A DNA stretch of 64,000 nt from Arthrobacter pascens. Its GTDB lineage: Bacteria > Actinomycetota > Actinomycetes > Actinomycetales > Micrococcaceae. The position numbers and the translations under genes were made by a program. Every line of letters starts with the position of its first letter. Position 1 is the first letter of the stretch. Below the pieces are notes generated by a model. That model worked only from the letters and a program-made list of their open reading frames with translations. It was not told the DNA's origin and did no database searches. The DNA lies in the NCBI RefSeq assembly GCF_030816475.1, contig NZ_JAUSXF010000001.1, forward strand, positions 3,720,001-3,784,000, in the 5' to 3' direction. Shown piece by piece: positions 9,914-18,557 of this stretch.

Positions 9914-10898
9914 ATCGATCCGCTCCCTTCCGGCAAGGAGGAGTGCCCTGAAGGCCGGGCTCGCCGCCGGGCTGACGGGCCTCCTCATGCCGGCCATCAA
10001 TGCTTGCACCCCTGAGGCTCGTCCCGGCAACGTGACAGTGGCAGGCGGCGAGGCTGGAGGTTTCTACCTTGAGTTTTCGACGCTGCTGGCCGATGCCCTT
10101 CAGCGCCATGGCGTGGCTGACCACGCCGCTGCGCTGACCACCGGGGGCAGCCTGGACAATCTGGATTACCTTCTGACCGGCAAGGCCACCTTCGCCGTCG
10201 CACTGGCAGATGCAGCCGCCCAGCAGGCGGCAGCGAAAAGCCCGTCAAACATTGCTGCCTTGGGAAAAGTGTACGAAAACTATGTGCACTGCGTGGTCCG
10301 CAGGGACAGCGGCATCCGGGACTTTGACGGGCTTGTCGGCAGGACCGTGGCCGTTGGCGAGCCTGGTTCAGGTACGTCATTGACCACTCCCCGCCTGATC
10401 GAGGCTGCGGGGCTGAGCGCCACTTTGGGTGGCAACGGCAAGACCATCACCGTCATGAACCTCGGGCTCAATGCCGGCCTGGCCGCGCTGCAGAGCGGCT
10501 CAGTGGATGCCCTCTTCTGGTCCGGAGGCGTGCCCACCGCTGCCATCGCGGCCGCAAACAGGGAAGCCGGGCTGGCTTTCCTCGATCTCTCTTCATTGCT
10601 CCCGGCAATGCGGAAACGCTACGGCGCTTTCTACGATCGGGTGCTGATCCCCGAAGGCAGCTACGAGGGCATTCCGGCTGTCTGGACGGTGGGCGTGGCC
10701 AACCTGCTCCTGTGCCGCAGCGATCTGGATGAAACCATTGTGAAGAGGACTGTTGAGCTGCTGGTGGGGTATGCCCAGGAACTCATTCCGAAGTCCAGTC
10801 TGGGGGTCCAGTTCCTGAGTCCCGAAACGCTTATCAACACGGCGGAACTGCCCCTGCACCCCGCGGCGGCGGAGGCCTACAGGGCCCTCCACGGCTAA
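9900..10898 (+). CDS. TAXI-family (TRAP-associated) solute-binding lipoprotein
   Basis: The protein has up to 332 aa; ATG 9900 or ATG 9906 could be the start, and both overlap the end of the kinase gene. A twin-Arg-containing N-terminus (PARRSALK) leads to a hydrophobic stretch ending at a possible lipid-modified Cys in MPAINAC. The mature part has TAXI features: VAGGEAGGFYLEFSTLLADAL, TTGGSLDNLDYL, VGRTVAVGEPGSGT and ALFWSGGVPT. TAXI proteins usually deliver ligands to TRAP permeases, but no TRAP membrane gene lies nearby. Overlap with the kinase gene suggests a sensory role. The divergent MFS gene may be the transporter for the same ligand. Confidence 0.88.
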   Translation: MGMAESIRSLPARRSALKAGLAAGLTGLLMPAINACTPEARPGNVTVAGGEAGGFYLEFSTLLADALQRHGVADHAAALTTGGSLDNLDYLLTGKATFAVALADAAAQQAAAKSPSNIAALGKVYENYVHCVVRRDSGIRDFDGLVGRTVAVGEPGSGTSLTTPRLIEAAGLSATLGGNGKTITVMNLGLNAGLAALQSGSVDALFWSGGVPTAAIAAANREAGLAFLDLSSLLPAMRKRYGAFYDRVLIPEGSYEGIPAVWTVGVANLLLCRSDLDETIVKRTVELLVGYAQELIPKSSLGVQFLSPETLINTAELPLHPAAAEAYRALHG

Positions 10899-11042
10899 GG
10901 CTGCCCTCCCCTGCCCTTTCGCATCACGCACAGCAGACTTTTGTACCGCACGGGCACGTCAATCCGTGGATTCCCGGGCAACGGAGGAAGCGAGGACCCA
11001 AAAGCGTGCCCTGCGTGACGCCGGCCGCCCTAAGACAGGACC

Positions 11043-12557
11043 TCAGCTCCCCGAGTGCGCCTGCAGGAAGCTGTACACCTCGGTCTCGTCCACGCCCGGG
11101 AAGGCCCCCGGCGGCATGGCGGCGAGCAGGTGCGAGTGCGCCCGCGCCGACGGCCAGGCGTTGCCGGCCCATTCAGAGGCGAGGGACGCCGGAGGACGCT
11201 TGCAGCAGCTCTCGTCCGGGCACGTGGACTTGGACCGCTCGGTGGTGTCCCGGCCGCGGAACCATTTCACGTGCGCGTACGGCACCCCCACGGAGAGCGA
11301 GAATTCGCCGTTGGCCGAGCGTTCAGTCCGGGCGGTGCACCAGTAGGTTCCGGCCGGGGTGTCGGTGTACTGGTTGTAGGCACGGAACTTGTCAGCTACG
11401 TCGAACACCACGCGTGATGTCCATTGCTTGCACGACGGCTGGCCTTCGATGGCGCCGGTGTGGTCCTGCGGGAACGTCACACCGTCGTTCTCGTAGGCCT
11501 TGTAGATGATGCCGCTCTGGTGCGTTTTCTGGAAGTGTGTGCGGATGTCCAGATGCTGCGTGGCGAGGTTGGTGAACCGGTGGGCGGCGGTCTCGTAGGA
11601 CACCGCGAAGGCATCCCGGATATCCTCGACGGCGATTTCCTTGGCCTGCTTGGCCTTCTGCAGGAAGTCCACCGTGGCCTTCTCCGGCAGCATCAGGGCC
11701 GCCGCGAAGTAATTGGTGGCCACGCGCTGCATCAGGAAATCGCCGTAGTTTTTGGGTGTCTGGTGGCCCAGGACGTAATGCCCCAACGCCTGCAGCAGGA
11801 CCGACCGGGGATCGTGGTCGGTCCGCTGGTTCTGGGTCAGGTAAATTCTGTGGTTCTTAAGATCGGTCACCGACCGCGTTGAATGCGGCAGGTCGCCCAC
11901 GTGGTGGAGGCTGAATCCGAGGTGGGCGGCGATGTCGGCAATGACGTGCTGGGACAGCGGGCCGGTGGTGTGCCCGACGCTCGTCAGCACCTTCTGGGCC
12001 TCCGCCTCGTACTCGGGAAAGTAGTTGTTCCGCTCCCGCATCATGGCCCTCAGTTCACCATTGGCACGGCGGGCCTCCTCAGGTGTCGCGATCTGCTCGT
12101 TCAGCTTCCGCTCGAGCTCGTGCTGCAGTCCCACCATGGACTCGAGCACGTCCATGGGAAGACGCGAGCTGATGCGGATTTTGGGCAGGTTGAGTGACTC
12201 GTAGAGGGGGCTTCGCTGGTACCGTTCCAGCTCGATTTCCAAGGCGGCTCGGCGGTTGGGCGGCTCGGCCCCGAGCAGCTGGTCGATCCCCACATTCAGC
12301 GCTGCCGCGAGCTGCTGGAGGAGCCCCAGTTTCGGCTCCCGCTTGCCGTTTTCGATCAGGCTCAGCTGGCTCGGGGCAGTCCCGACGGCGGCGCTCAGGC
12401 CATCGAGTGTCAGGCCTGCCGCCTTGCGCAGGTGGCGGACGCGGCGGCCCAGGCTGATCACGTCCAGTTCCCCGGCGGCAACAGACGACGGCGGGGCAGG
12501 GGCTTTGCGGTTCCAGCTTGAAGGCGACATTTCTTGAGGATACGCGAAGAAGTGCAT
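11043..12557 (-). CDS. ramB: RamB-type XRE regulator of acetate/glyoxylate metabolism
   Basis: The protein has 504 aa. An XRE helix-turn-helix lies at about 36-90 (RRVRHLRKAAGLTLDGLSAAVGTAPSQLSLIENGKREP). A long ImmA/IrrE-like middle domain follows and then a Cys-rich DUF2083 C-terminal region (CKQW, YWCTARTERS, CPDESCCKR). In the IrrE-like domain the usual HExxH reads QALGH, so metal binding there looks lost. In corynebacteria RamB represses or tunes aceA and aceB. Divergence from aceA, 153 bp away, supports the same role. The start ATG 12557 has GGAAAG close upstream; a second ATG nine codons on is possible. Confidence 0.9.
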   Translation of the reverse strand: MHFFAYPQEMSPSSWNRKAPAPPSSVAAGELDVISLGRRVRHLRKAAGLTLDGLSAAVGTAPSQLSLIENGKREPKLGLLQQLAAALNVGIDQLLGAEPPNRRAALEIELERYQRSPLYESLNLPKIRISSRLPMDVLESMVGLQHELERKLNEQIATPEEARRANGELRAMMRERNNYFPEYEAEAQKVLTSVGHTTGPLSQHVIADIAAHLGFSLHHVGDLPHSTRSVTDLKNHRIYLTQNQRTDHDPRSVLLQALGHYVLGHQTPKNYGDFLMQRVATNYFAAALMLPEKATVDFLQKAKQAKEIAVEDIRDAFAVSYETAAHRFTNLATQHLDIRTHFQKTHQSGIIYKAYENDGVTFPQDHTGAIEGQPSCKQWTSRVVFDVADKFRAYNQYTDTPAGTYWCTARTERSANGEFSLSVGVPYAHVKWFRGRDTTERSKSTCPDESCCKRPPASLASEWAGNAWPSARAHSHLLAAMPPGAFPGVDETEVYSFLQAHSGS

Positions 12558-12624
12558 TTCTTTCCATGCTTTTCCCCTATTGAAAGGGTTGGAAGTGCTG
12601 AAAAGTAGTGATCACGGAAAGAAA
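12557..12624. promoter_or_regulatory. Nested inverted repeats in the ramB-aceA control region
   Basis: Perfect arms TTTCTTTCC (12557-12565) and GGAAAGAAA (12616-12624) enclose a second pair, CTTTTC (12569-12574) and GAAAAG (12600-12605). The segment is A/T-rich for this genome and sits between the divergent starts. It is a candidate site for RamB or another acetate regulator. The arm nearest ramB also overlaps its ribosome site, so part of the symmetry may be chance. Confidence 0.35.
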
Positions 12625-12710
12625 CACCGCACCGGGGAAGCCGGCGGGACTGCAATGGCGCAGCTCCTGCCGCTGTAAACCACCCCGGAGCTCAATCAAG
12701 GAGATCAACG

Positions 12711-14027
12711 ATGACTGCAGCATTTGAGCCTACCCAGGAAACGACAAGCGAGCAGGCTGCCGCCCTGGAGCTCGAGTGGGCCGCCAACCCGCGCTGGGAA
12801 GGTGTGACCCGGGACTACAAGGCTTCCGACGTCGTCCGTCTCCGCGGCCGTGTCTCCGAAGAGCACACTCTTGCCCGCCGCGGTTCGGAGAAGCTGTGGA
12901 AGCAGCTCACCGAGGAGCACCGGACCGGTGGCTACACGAACGCCCTGGGCGCGTTGACCGGTAACCAGGCCGTGCAGCAGGTCAAGGCCGGCCTGCGGGC
13001 CATCTACCTTTCGGGCTGGCAGGTCGCAGCGGACGCGAACAACTCCGGCCACACCTACCCGGACCAGTCCCTCTACCCGGCCAACTCGGTTCCCACCGTG
13101 GTCCGCCGGATCAACAACGCTTTGCTGCGGGCGGATCAGATCGAGTTCTCCGAGGGCATCCAGACCGTTGAGGACTGGATGGTGCCGATCATTGCCGACG
13201 CCGAGGCAGGCTTCGGCGGCCCGCTGAACGCCTACGAGCTCATGAAATCCATGATCCAGGCCGGCGCGTCAGGCGTGCACTGGGAGGACCAGCTCGCGTC
13301 TGAGAAGAAATGCGGGCACCTCGGCGGCAAGGTCCTGATCCCGTCCCAGCAGCACGTCCGGACGCTGAACGCGGCCCGCCTGGCGGCCGACGTCGCCGGC
13401 ACCCCGTCGGTGGTCATTGCCCGGACCGACGCGGAGGCAGCCACCCTGATCACCTCCGACGTCGACGAACGGGACCAGGAATTCATCACCGGCGAGAGGA
13501 CCGCGGAGGGCTTCTACAAGGTCCGCAACGGGATCGAACCCTGCATCGCCCGCGCCAAGGCCTACGCCCCGTACTCGGACCTGATCTGGATGGAGACCGG
13601 CACCCCTGACCTGGAACTGGCCCGGAAATTCGCTGAAGCCGTCAAGGCCGACTTCCCGGACCAGATGCTCTCCTACAACTGCTCGCCCTCGTTCAACTGG
13701 CGCAAGCACCTGGACGACGCCACGATCGCGAAGTTCCAGCGCGAACTCGGCGCCATGGGCTTCACGTTCCAGTTCATCACCCTCGCCGGCTTCCACGCCC
13801 TGAACTACTCGATGTTCGACCTCGCCCACGGCTACGCCCGGGAAGGCATGAGCGCCTACGTCGAGCTCCAGGAAAAGGAATTCGCCTCCGAGTCCCGCGG
13901 CTACACCGCGACCAAGCACCAGCGCGAAGTCGGTACCGGCTACTTCGACGACATCGCCACCGCGCTCAACCCGAACGCCTCCACCCTCGCCCTGGTCGGA
14001 TCGACCGAAGAGGGCCAGTTCCACTAA
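12711..14027 (+). CDS. aceA: Isocitrate lyase
   Basis: The enzyme splits isocitrate into glyoxylate and succinate, the first step of the glyoxylate shunt. The 438-aa length is normal for actinobacterial AceA. The catalytic motif KKCGHLGGK has Cys201. Other markers are [34 protein letters not shown], the Mg-binding region, and [25 protein letters not shown] precedes the ATG. It is expressed next to malate synthase and opposite ramB, an arrangement that fits induction on acetate or fatty acids. Confidence 0.97.
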   Translation: MTAAFEPTQETTSEQAAALELEWAANPRWEGVTRDYKASDVVRLRGRVSEEHTLARRGSEKLWKQLTEEHRTGGYTNALGALTGNQAVQQVKAGLRAIYLSGWQVAADANNSGHTYPDQSLYPANSVPTVVRRINNALLRADQIEFSEGIQTVEDWMVPIIADAEAGFGGPLNAYELMKSMIQAGASGVHWEDQLASEKKCGHLGGKVLIPSQQHVRTLNAARLAADVAGTPSVVIARTDAEAATLITSDVDERDQEFITGERTAEGFYKVRNGIEPCIARAKAYAPYSDLIWMETGTPDLELARKFAEAVKADFPDQMLSYNCSPSFNWRKHLDDATIAKFQRELGAMGFTFQFITLAGFHALNYSMFDLAHGYAREGMSAYVELQEKEFASESRGYTATKHQREVGTGYFDDIATALNPNASTLALVGSTEEGQFH

Positions 14028-14035
14028 AACTTAGC

Positions 14036-14225
14036 GTTCGACGGCGGGCCTTGCCTCCGGCCTTCGGACCGGCATCGCTCGGCGTGCTATTCCCCATGGC
14101 CGGCTTCTTACCTCGCTGAGCGAGGACGAAGCCGGCCACAGGGCCCCTTTTACGCACGCTGCCGCGGTACCGGCTCCTTCGGCCTTGTGCCTCACTCACC
14201 GCAGTGCCGCTACCCGCCGTCGAAC
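14036..14225. repeat. Palindromic element between aceA and aceB
   Basis: Perfect 13-bp inverted arms GTTCGACGGCGGG (14036-14048) and CCCGCCGTCGAAC (14213-14225) bound almost the whole intergenic space. In the middle sits a strong nested hairpin: GGCCGGCTTC (14098-14107) with GAAGCCGGCC (14128-14137), and inside it CTCGCT-G-AGCGAG (14112-14124). The interior has no open frame that looks real. It could be a MITE-like insertion or an RNA structure tuning aceB expression. Confidence 0.6.
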
Positions 14226-14253
14226 TCCTCTTTTCGTCTTTAAGGAGACTGAG

Positions 14254-15906
14254 ATGAATACCTTTACTGACAGCTTCACTATTAATGGCATTACCCTGAC
14301 TGCGCAGCCCATCTGCCGGCAGGACGAGGTGCTCACGCCCGACGCGCTCGAGTTCGTTGCGAGACTGCACCGGGCCACGGCTGAGCGGCGGCAGGAACTG
14401 CTGCAGGCACGCCGGACCCGGCGGGCTGACATCGCCGGCGGCCAGGACCCCCGGTTCCTCCGGGAAACCGAGGACATCCGCAATGACCCGTCCTGGCGGG
14501 TCGCTCCCCCCGCCCCCGGGCTGGAGGACCGGCGCGTGGAAATCACCGGCCCGGTGGATAAGAAAATGACCATCAACGCCCTGAACTCCGGCGCCAGGGT
14601 CTGGCTCGCCGACATGGAGGACTCCTCCACCCCCACCTGGCGCAACGTCATCAAGGGCCAGCTGAACCTCACCGACGCCCTCGAACGCCGCATCGACTTC
14701 ACCAGCCCGGAGGGCAAGGAATACAAGCTGCGCCCCGCCGGGGAACTGCCCACCATCGTGGTCCGCCCCCGCGGCTGGCACCTGCCCGAAAAGCACATGC
14801 TCATCGACGGCACCCCGATAGCCGGCGGCATCGTGGACTTTGGCCTGTTCTTCTTCCACAACGCCCGCCGCCTCCTCGCCCAGGGCAAAGGCCCGTACTT
14901 CTACCTGCCCAAGATCGAAAACCACCTCGAAGCACGGCTCTGGAACGACATCTTCATCCTCGCCCAGGACCTGCTCGGCATCCCGCAAGGCACCATCCGC
15001 GCCACCGTGCTGATCGAAACCATCACCGCCGCCTTCGAAATGGAAGAAATCCTCTACGAACTGCGCGACCACGCCGCCGGCCTGAACGCCGGCCGCTGGG
15101 ACTACATCTTCTCCCTGATCAAGAACTTCCGCACCCGCGGACCCCGGTTCGTCCTGCCCGACCGCGCCCAGGTGACCATGACCCAGCCGTTCATGCGCGC
15201 CTACACCGAACAACTCGTCCGCGCCTGCCACAAACGCGGCGCCATGGCCATCGGCGGCATGGCCGCAGCAGTGCCCAACCGCAAAGACGAGGCCGCCAAC
15301 GCCAATGCCTTCGAAAAAGTCCGCGCCGACAAAACCCGCGAAGCCAACGACGGCTTCGACGGCTCCTGGGTCGCCCACCCCGACCTCGTTCCCATCTGCC
15401 GCGAAGTATTCGACTCCATCCTCGGCGAGAAGCCCAACCAGCTGCACCGCACCCGCGAAGACGTGACCCCCGACGACGCCGCCCTGATCAACGTAGCCGC
15501 CACCGAAGGCACCATCACCGAACAGGGCATCCGGAACAACATCGAAGTCGGCATCCGCTACATCGAATCCTGGCTCCGCGGCAACGGCGCCGTCGCCATC
15601 CACAACCTCATGGAAGACGCCGCCACCGCCGAAATCTCCCGGTCCCAGCTCTGGCAATGGATGTACGCCTCCGCCATCACCGATGAAGGCGAGATCATCA
15701 CCCACCAGTGGATCGAAGAGCTCCTCGACGAAGAGTTCGCCCGACTCGAACGCTTCGACGGCGACCGCTTCGAAGACGCCCGCGACATCTTCGAAGAAGT
15801 CACCCTGGCCCAGGACTTCCCGTCCTTCCTGACCCTCCCCGCCTACGCCAGGTACCTGACCGAGGCCCGCGAAAAGGCAACCGTCGAGGAACTCGCCGCG
15901 GCCTGA
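14254..15906 (+). CDS. aceB: Malate synthase A
   Basis: The enzyme condenses glyoxylate with acetyl-CoA to malate, the second step of the glyoxylate shunt. The protein has 550 aa, the A-isoform length. Visible motifs are [22 protein letters not shown], the loop [54 protein letters not shown] with the Mg ligand Glu, and [11 protein letters not shown]. The start ATG 14254 has AAGGAG seven bases upstream; the in-frame ATG at 14185 lies in the palindromic element and is rejected. The strong third-position C bias in the second half suggests high expression. Confidence 0.97.
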   Translation: MNTFTDSFTINGITLTAQPICRQDEVLTPDALEFVARLHRATAERRQELLQARRTRRADIAGGQDPRFLRETEDIRNDPSWRVAPPAPGLEDRRVEITGPVDKKMTINALNSGARVWLADMEDSSTPTWRNVIKGQLNLTDALERRIDFTSPEGKEYKLRPAGELPTIVVRPRGWHLPEKHMLIDGTPIAGGIVDFGLFFFHNARRLLAQGKGPYFYLPKIENHLEARLWNDIFILAQDLLGIPQGTIRATVLIETITAAFEMEEILYELRDHAAGLNAGRWDYIFSLIKNFRTRGPRFVLPDRAQVTMTQPFMRAYTEQLVRACHKRGAMAIGGMAAAVPNRKDEAANANAFEKVRADKTREANDGFDGSWVAHPDLVPICREVFDSILGEKPNQLHRTREDVTPDDAALINVAATEGTITEQGIRNNIEVGIRYIESWLRGNGAVAIHNLMEDAATAEISRSQLWQWMYASAITDEGEIITHQWIEELLDEEFARLERFDGDRFEDARDIFEEVTLAQDFPSFLTLPAYARYLTEAREKATVEELAAA

Positions 15907-15927
15907 GGTCCCGGTAACCGTCCAGAC

Positions 15928-15999
15928 TTCCGTTCGCCGGGCCGGCACGCCCTTCGCAACAGGTACCCCGAAATCCGGGGAGCCGGCCCGGCGACGGAA
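15928..15999 (+). terminator. Hairpin after aceB
   Basis: The arms TTCCGTTCGCCGGGCCGGC (15928-15946) and GCCGGCCCGGCGACGGAA (15982-15999) pair with one base bulged. A smaller CCCCG/CGGGG hairpin sits in the loop (15966-15980). No U tract follows, so it may be a stabilising or factor-dependent terminator structure. Confidence 0.5.
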
Positions 16000-16049
16000 C
16001 CACTTGGAGAAGGCGCGGCACCCGCCAAGTCGACTCCATGCGATCCACC

Positions 16050-16152
16050 GACGCTCTCTCACTTAATGTCACAAAACCAGGGACGCTCTCTCACTTTCCT
16101 CAAGAAAGTAAGAGAGCGTCGGTCGTTAAACTGCATTAAGTGAGAGAGCGTC
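16050..16152. repeat. 103-bp nested palindrome with four copies of one motif
   Basis: The order is A-B-B'-A'. A (GACGCTCTCTCACTTAATG, 16050-16068) and A' (16134-16152) are perfect 19-bp inverted repeats. B (GACGCTCTCTCACTTTC, 16082-16098) and B' (16104-16120) pair with one mismatch around a 5-base loop. All four units share the core GACGCTCTCT-(C/T)-ACTT. It lies between the aceB hairpin and the convergent end of the MFS gene. Confidence 0.8.
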
Positions 16153-16188
16153 CGGGAAAGGGGAAGAAACGTACGACGGCGGGCCGGG

Positions 16189-17385
16189 TCAGCGCCCTTT
16201 GGGCACCAGCCGCACGGAAAAGGTGGTGCAGATGAAGAAAATCAGGACCGAGGCCAGCACCACCAGCAGCGCCGGCGTCCAGGAACCCGACACATCATGC
16301 ACGAATCCGACGAGCGGCGGCGCCACCGCACCAAAGCAGTATCCGACTCCCTGGACTGTAGCGGACATCCGGCCTGCGGCTGCCTGGTCCCGTGCCAGCT
16401 TGATGATTGCGATGAAAATCAACGTAATGCCGCCGCCTTGGGCAACCCCGCCGAAGGCAGACCACAGCCACCACAAATCCGGAACCAGCAGCAGCCCGGC
16501 CGGCACTGCCGTCCAGAGGATACCCAAGGTGACCGCCGTCGTCGTCGTACTGAAGTATTTGGCGGCGAAGGGCACACCCAGGCCCCCTACTATCGCGAGG
16601 ATCTGGAAAATCGAGGATCCGGCACCGGCAGCGGAGGCGGGCATGCCAAGCTCATCGTTGAGGTAGCTCGGCAGCCAGGCCGTCACGGCGTAGTAGGAGC
16701 AGGCCTGCCCGGCGAATCCCGCGGTCAGTCCCGCAGTAATCCAGGCGGAACCCTTGACCGCCGGATGGTCCTGCCCACCCGGCACCACAGCATCGGAGGG
16801 CACAAACGCGCTCCGCGGCCCGACGGCGGTCGCCCAAAACGCCATCGCCACCACGGCCAGGATGCCCACCGAGGCAAGGGCAGCACGCCAGCCGGCCAGC
16901 TCAGCCAGCGGGGCCGTGACCATCGATGTCAGGAAGGATCCGATGTTCAGGGCCGCCGTGTAGATACCCATGGCTGTCCCCTGGCGCAAAGTTGAAAAAT
17001 CGCGCCTGATGATCAGGGGCACAGCGATGTTCCCGATAGTGATTGCCAGACCGATCAGGACAGTTCCGGCGACCACCAGCACAGGGCCGCCAGACGATCG
17101 GACTATGATCCCGGCCAGCACTCCGAAGAGGGTGAGTGTCACGGCGAACTCTGCCCCGAACTTCCGGGCAGCCAGGGATGCCAGTGGAGCGGACAGGGAG
17201 AAACAGAGCACCGGGATGCTGGTCAGGAGCCCCAGCATGACAGGCGAGAAGCCCAAATCGACCTGCATGACGGGCACCACAGGGGCGACCGCAACAAACG
17301 GCCCGCGCAGGTTCAGGGCCAGCAGACCGATGCAGGCCAGCAGGATCCAGCCGTTCGGGACCCTGGCTAGGAGCCGTCCGTTCAT
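16189..17385 (-). CDS. MFS transporter, CynX/NimT type
   Basis: The protein has 398 aa and 12 membrane segments. The pattern LNLRGPFVAVAPVVPVMQVDLGFSPVMLGLLTSIPVLCFSLSAPLA is typical of the cyanate/nitroimidazole-exporter branch (CynX, NimT/YeaN). VGYCFGAVAPPLVGFVHDVSGSW is the usual signature near the C-terminus. The substrate is not predictable. The start may be ATG 17385 (GGGAGA seven bases upstream) or ATG 17409. It diverges from a 2-hydroxyacid dehydrogenase gene, so the two may share regulation. Confidence 0.85.
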   Translation of the reverse strand: MNGRLLARVPNGWILLACIGLLALNLRGPFVAVAPVVPVMQVDLGFSPVMLGLLTSIPVLCFSLSAPLASLAARKFGAEFAVTLTLFGVLAGIIVRSSGGPVLVVAGTVLIGLAITIGNIAVPLIIRRDFSTLRQGTAMGIYTAALNIGSFLTSMVTAPLAELAGWRAALASVGILAVVAMAFWATAVGPRSAFVPSDAVVPGGQDHPAVKGSAWITAGLTAGFAGQACSYYAVTAWLPSYLNDELGMPASAAGAGSSIFQILAIVGGLGVPFAAKYFSTTTTAVTLGILWTAVPAGLLLVPDLWWLWSAFGGVAQGGGITLIFIAIIKLARDQAAAGRMSATVQGVGYCFGAVAPPLVGFVHDVSGSWTPALLVVLASVLIFFICTTFSVRLVPKGR

Positions 17386-17583
17386 GAGGTTTCTCCCGGC
17401 TTTAAACATGATTTCATCACTCCCATTGCTATCACGGACGCGCGGGCACCCATACCAACCGGCCGGGAAGATGAATCCCTGCCATACGATGAACCCAACG
17501 TCATGAACCCGGCGCCCCGGGAGCGCCGGCAGTATTCACGGCCTAGGAACTCACAGCCCAGACAAACGGACAAAGGAATGCAC

Positions 17584-18543
17584 ATGCAGCACCGGCTCGC
17601 CATCCTGGACGACTACCAGGACGTGGCGCACGGATTCGCCGACTGGGCCGCGCTCGAGCAGGACGGCGTGTCCATCACCGTCTTCAGGGAACCGTTCGCC
17701 TCCCAGGAGGCACTCGTGGCGGCGCTGGCAGGAGTGCAGATCGTCATTGCCATGCGCGAGCGGACGCCTTTTCCCCGCTCCGTCTTGGAAAAGCTGCCCG
17801 GCCTCAAGCTGCTGGTGACCACCGGCATGGCCAATGCTTCCATCGATATCGCCGCTGCGGCGGAACACGGCATCACGGTCTGCGGAACCTCGGGCTCGCC
17901 CACTGCCGCCCCCGAGCTGACCTGGGCCCTCTTGCTGGCCATCGCACGGAACCTCCCGGCCGAGGACAGGTCCCTGCGCGCCGGCACGTGGCAGACCACT
18001 GTTGGTTTCGAACTCGCGGGCAAGACCCTGGGAGTAGTGGGGCTGGGCAAGATCGGCCGCAGAATTGCCGCCTACGGACAGGCCTTTGGGATGGACGTTC
18101 TGGCCTGGAGCGAGAACCTGGCAGACGAGACCGCTGCGGATGCCGGTGTGCGTAAGGTCAGCAAGGAGGAACTCTTTCGAAACTCCGACATCGCCACCCT
18201 GCATCTGCGCTTGTCCCCGCGCTCGGAAGGCATCGTGGGCGAGCAGGAGCTTCGGCTGCTCGGGCCGGAAGGCATCCTGGTGAACACCGCGCGCGGTCCG
18301 CTGGTTGACCAGGATGCCCTGGTCCGCGCCCTGACGGAGGGCTGGATCGGGGGAGCCGCGCTGGACGTCTTCGACCAGGAACCACTGCCGGCCGGGCACC
18401 CGCTACTCGCCGCGCCGAATACGGTGCTGTCACCGCATCTGGGCTATGTCACCCGGGAGAGCTACCGGCAGTTCTACGGCGGGGCCTTCGAGGACGTCAA
18501 AGCCTGGCTGGCGGGCTCGCCCGTCCGGGTTATTTCCGGGTAG
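17584..18543 (+). CDS. D-2-hydroxyacid dehydrogenase, NAD(P)-dependent
   Basis: The protein has 319 aa. It has the flavodoxin-like substrate domain and the Rossmann insert typical of the D-isomer-specific 2-hydroxyacid dehydrogenases. The nucleotide-binding stretch is GVVGLGKIGRRIAAYGQAFGM, catalytic Arg lies in LHLRLSPRSEGI, catalytic Glu in DVFDQEPLPAGHPL, and His in LSPHLGYVTRES. AAAGGA before ATG 17584 favours this start over the adjacent ATG 17578 and the far upstream frame. The exact substrate (glycerate, hydroxypyruvate, phosphoglycerate-like) is not determined. Confidence 0.9.
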   Translation: MQHRLAILDDYQDVAHGFADWAALEQDGVSITVFREPFASQEALVAALAGVQIVIAMRERTPFPRSVLEKLPGLKLLVTTGMANASIDIAAAAEHGITVCGTSGSPTAAPELTWALLLAIARNLPAEDRSLRAGTWQTTVGFELAGKTLGVVGLGKIGRRIAAYGQAFGMDVLAWSENLADETAADAGVRKVSKEELFRNSDIATLHLRLSPRSEGIVGEQELRLLGPEGILVNTARGPLVDQDALVRALTEGWIGGAALDVFDQEPLPAGHPLLAAPNTVLSPHLGYVTRESYRQFYGGAFEDVKAWLAGSPVRVISG

Positions 18544-18557
18544 CGGCTTGGGACATG

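Noticed and set aside
13966..16062. 698-codon open frame on the minus strand across aceB
   Set aside because: It is a by-product of GC-rich codon bias opposite a clear malate synthase gene; its product is low-complexity Gly/Val/Asp-rich.
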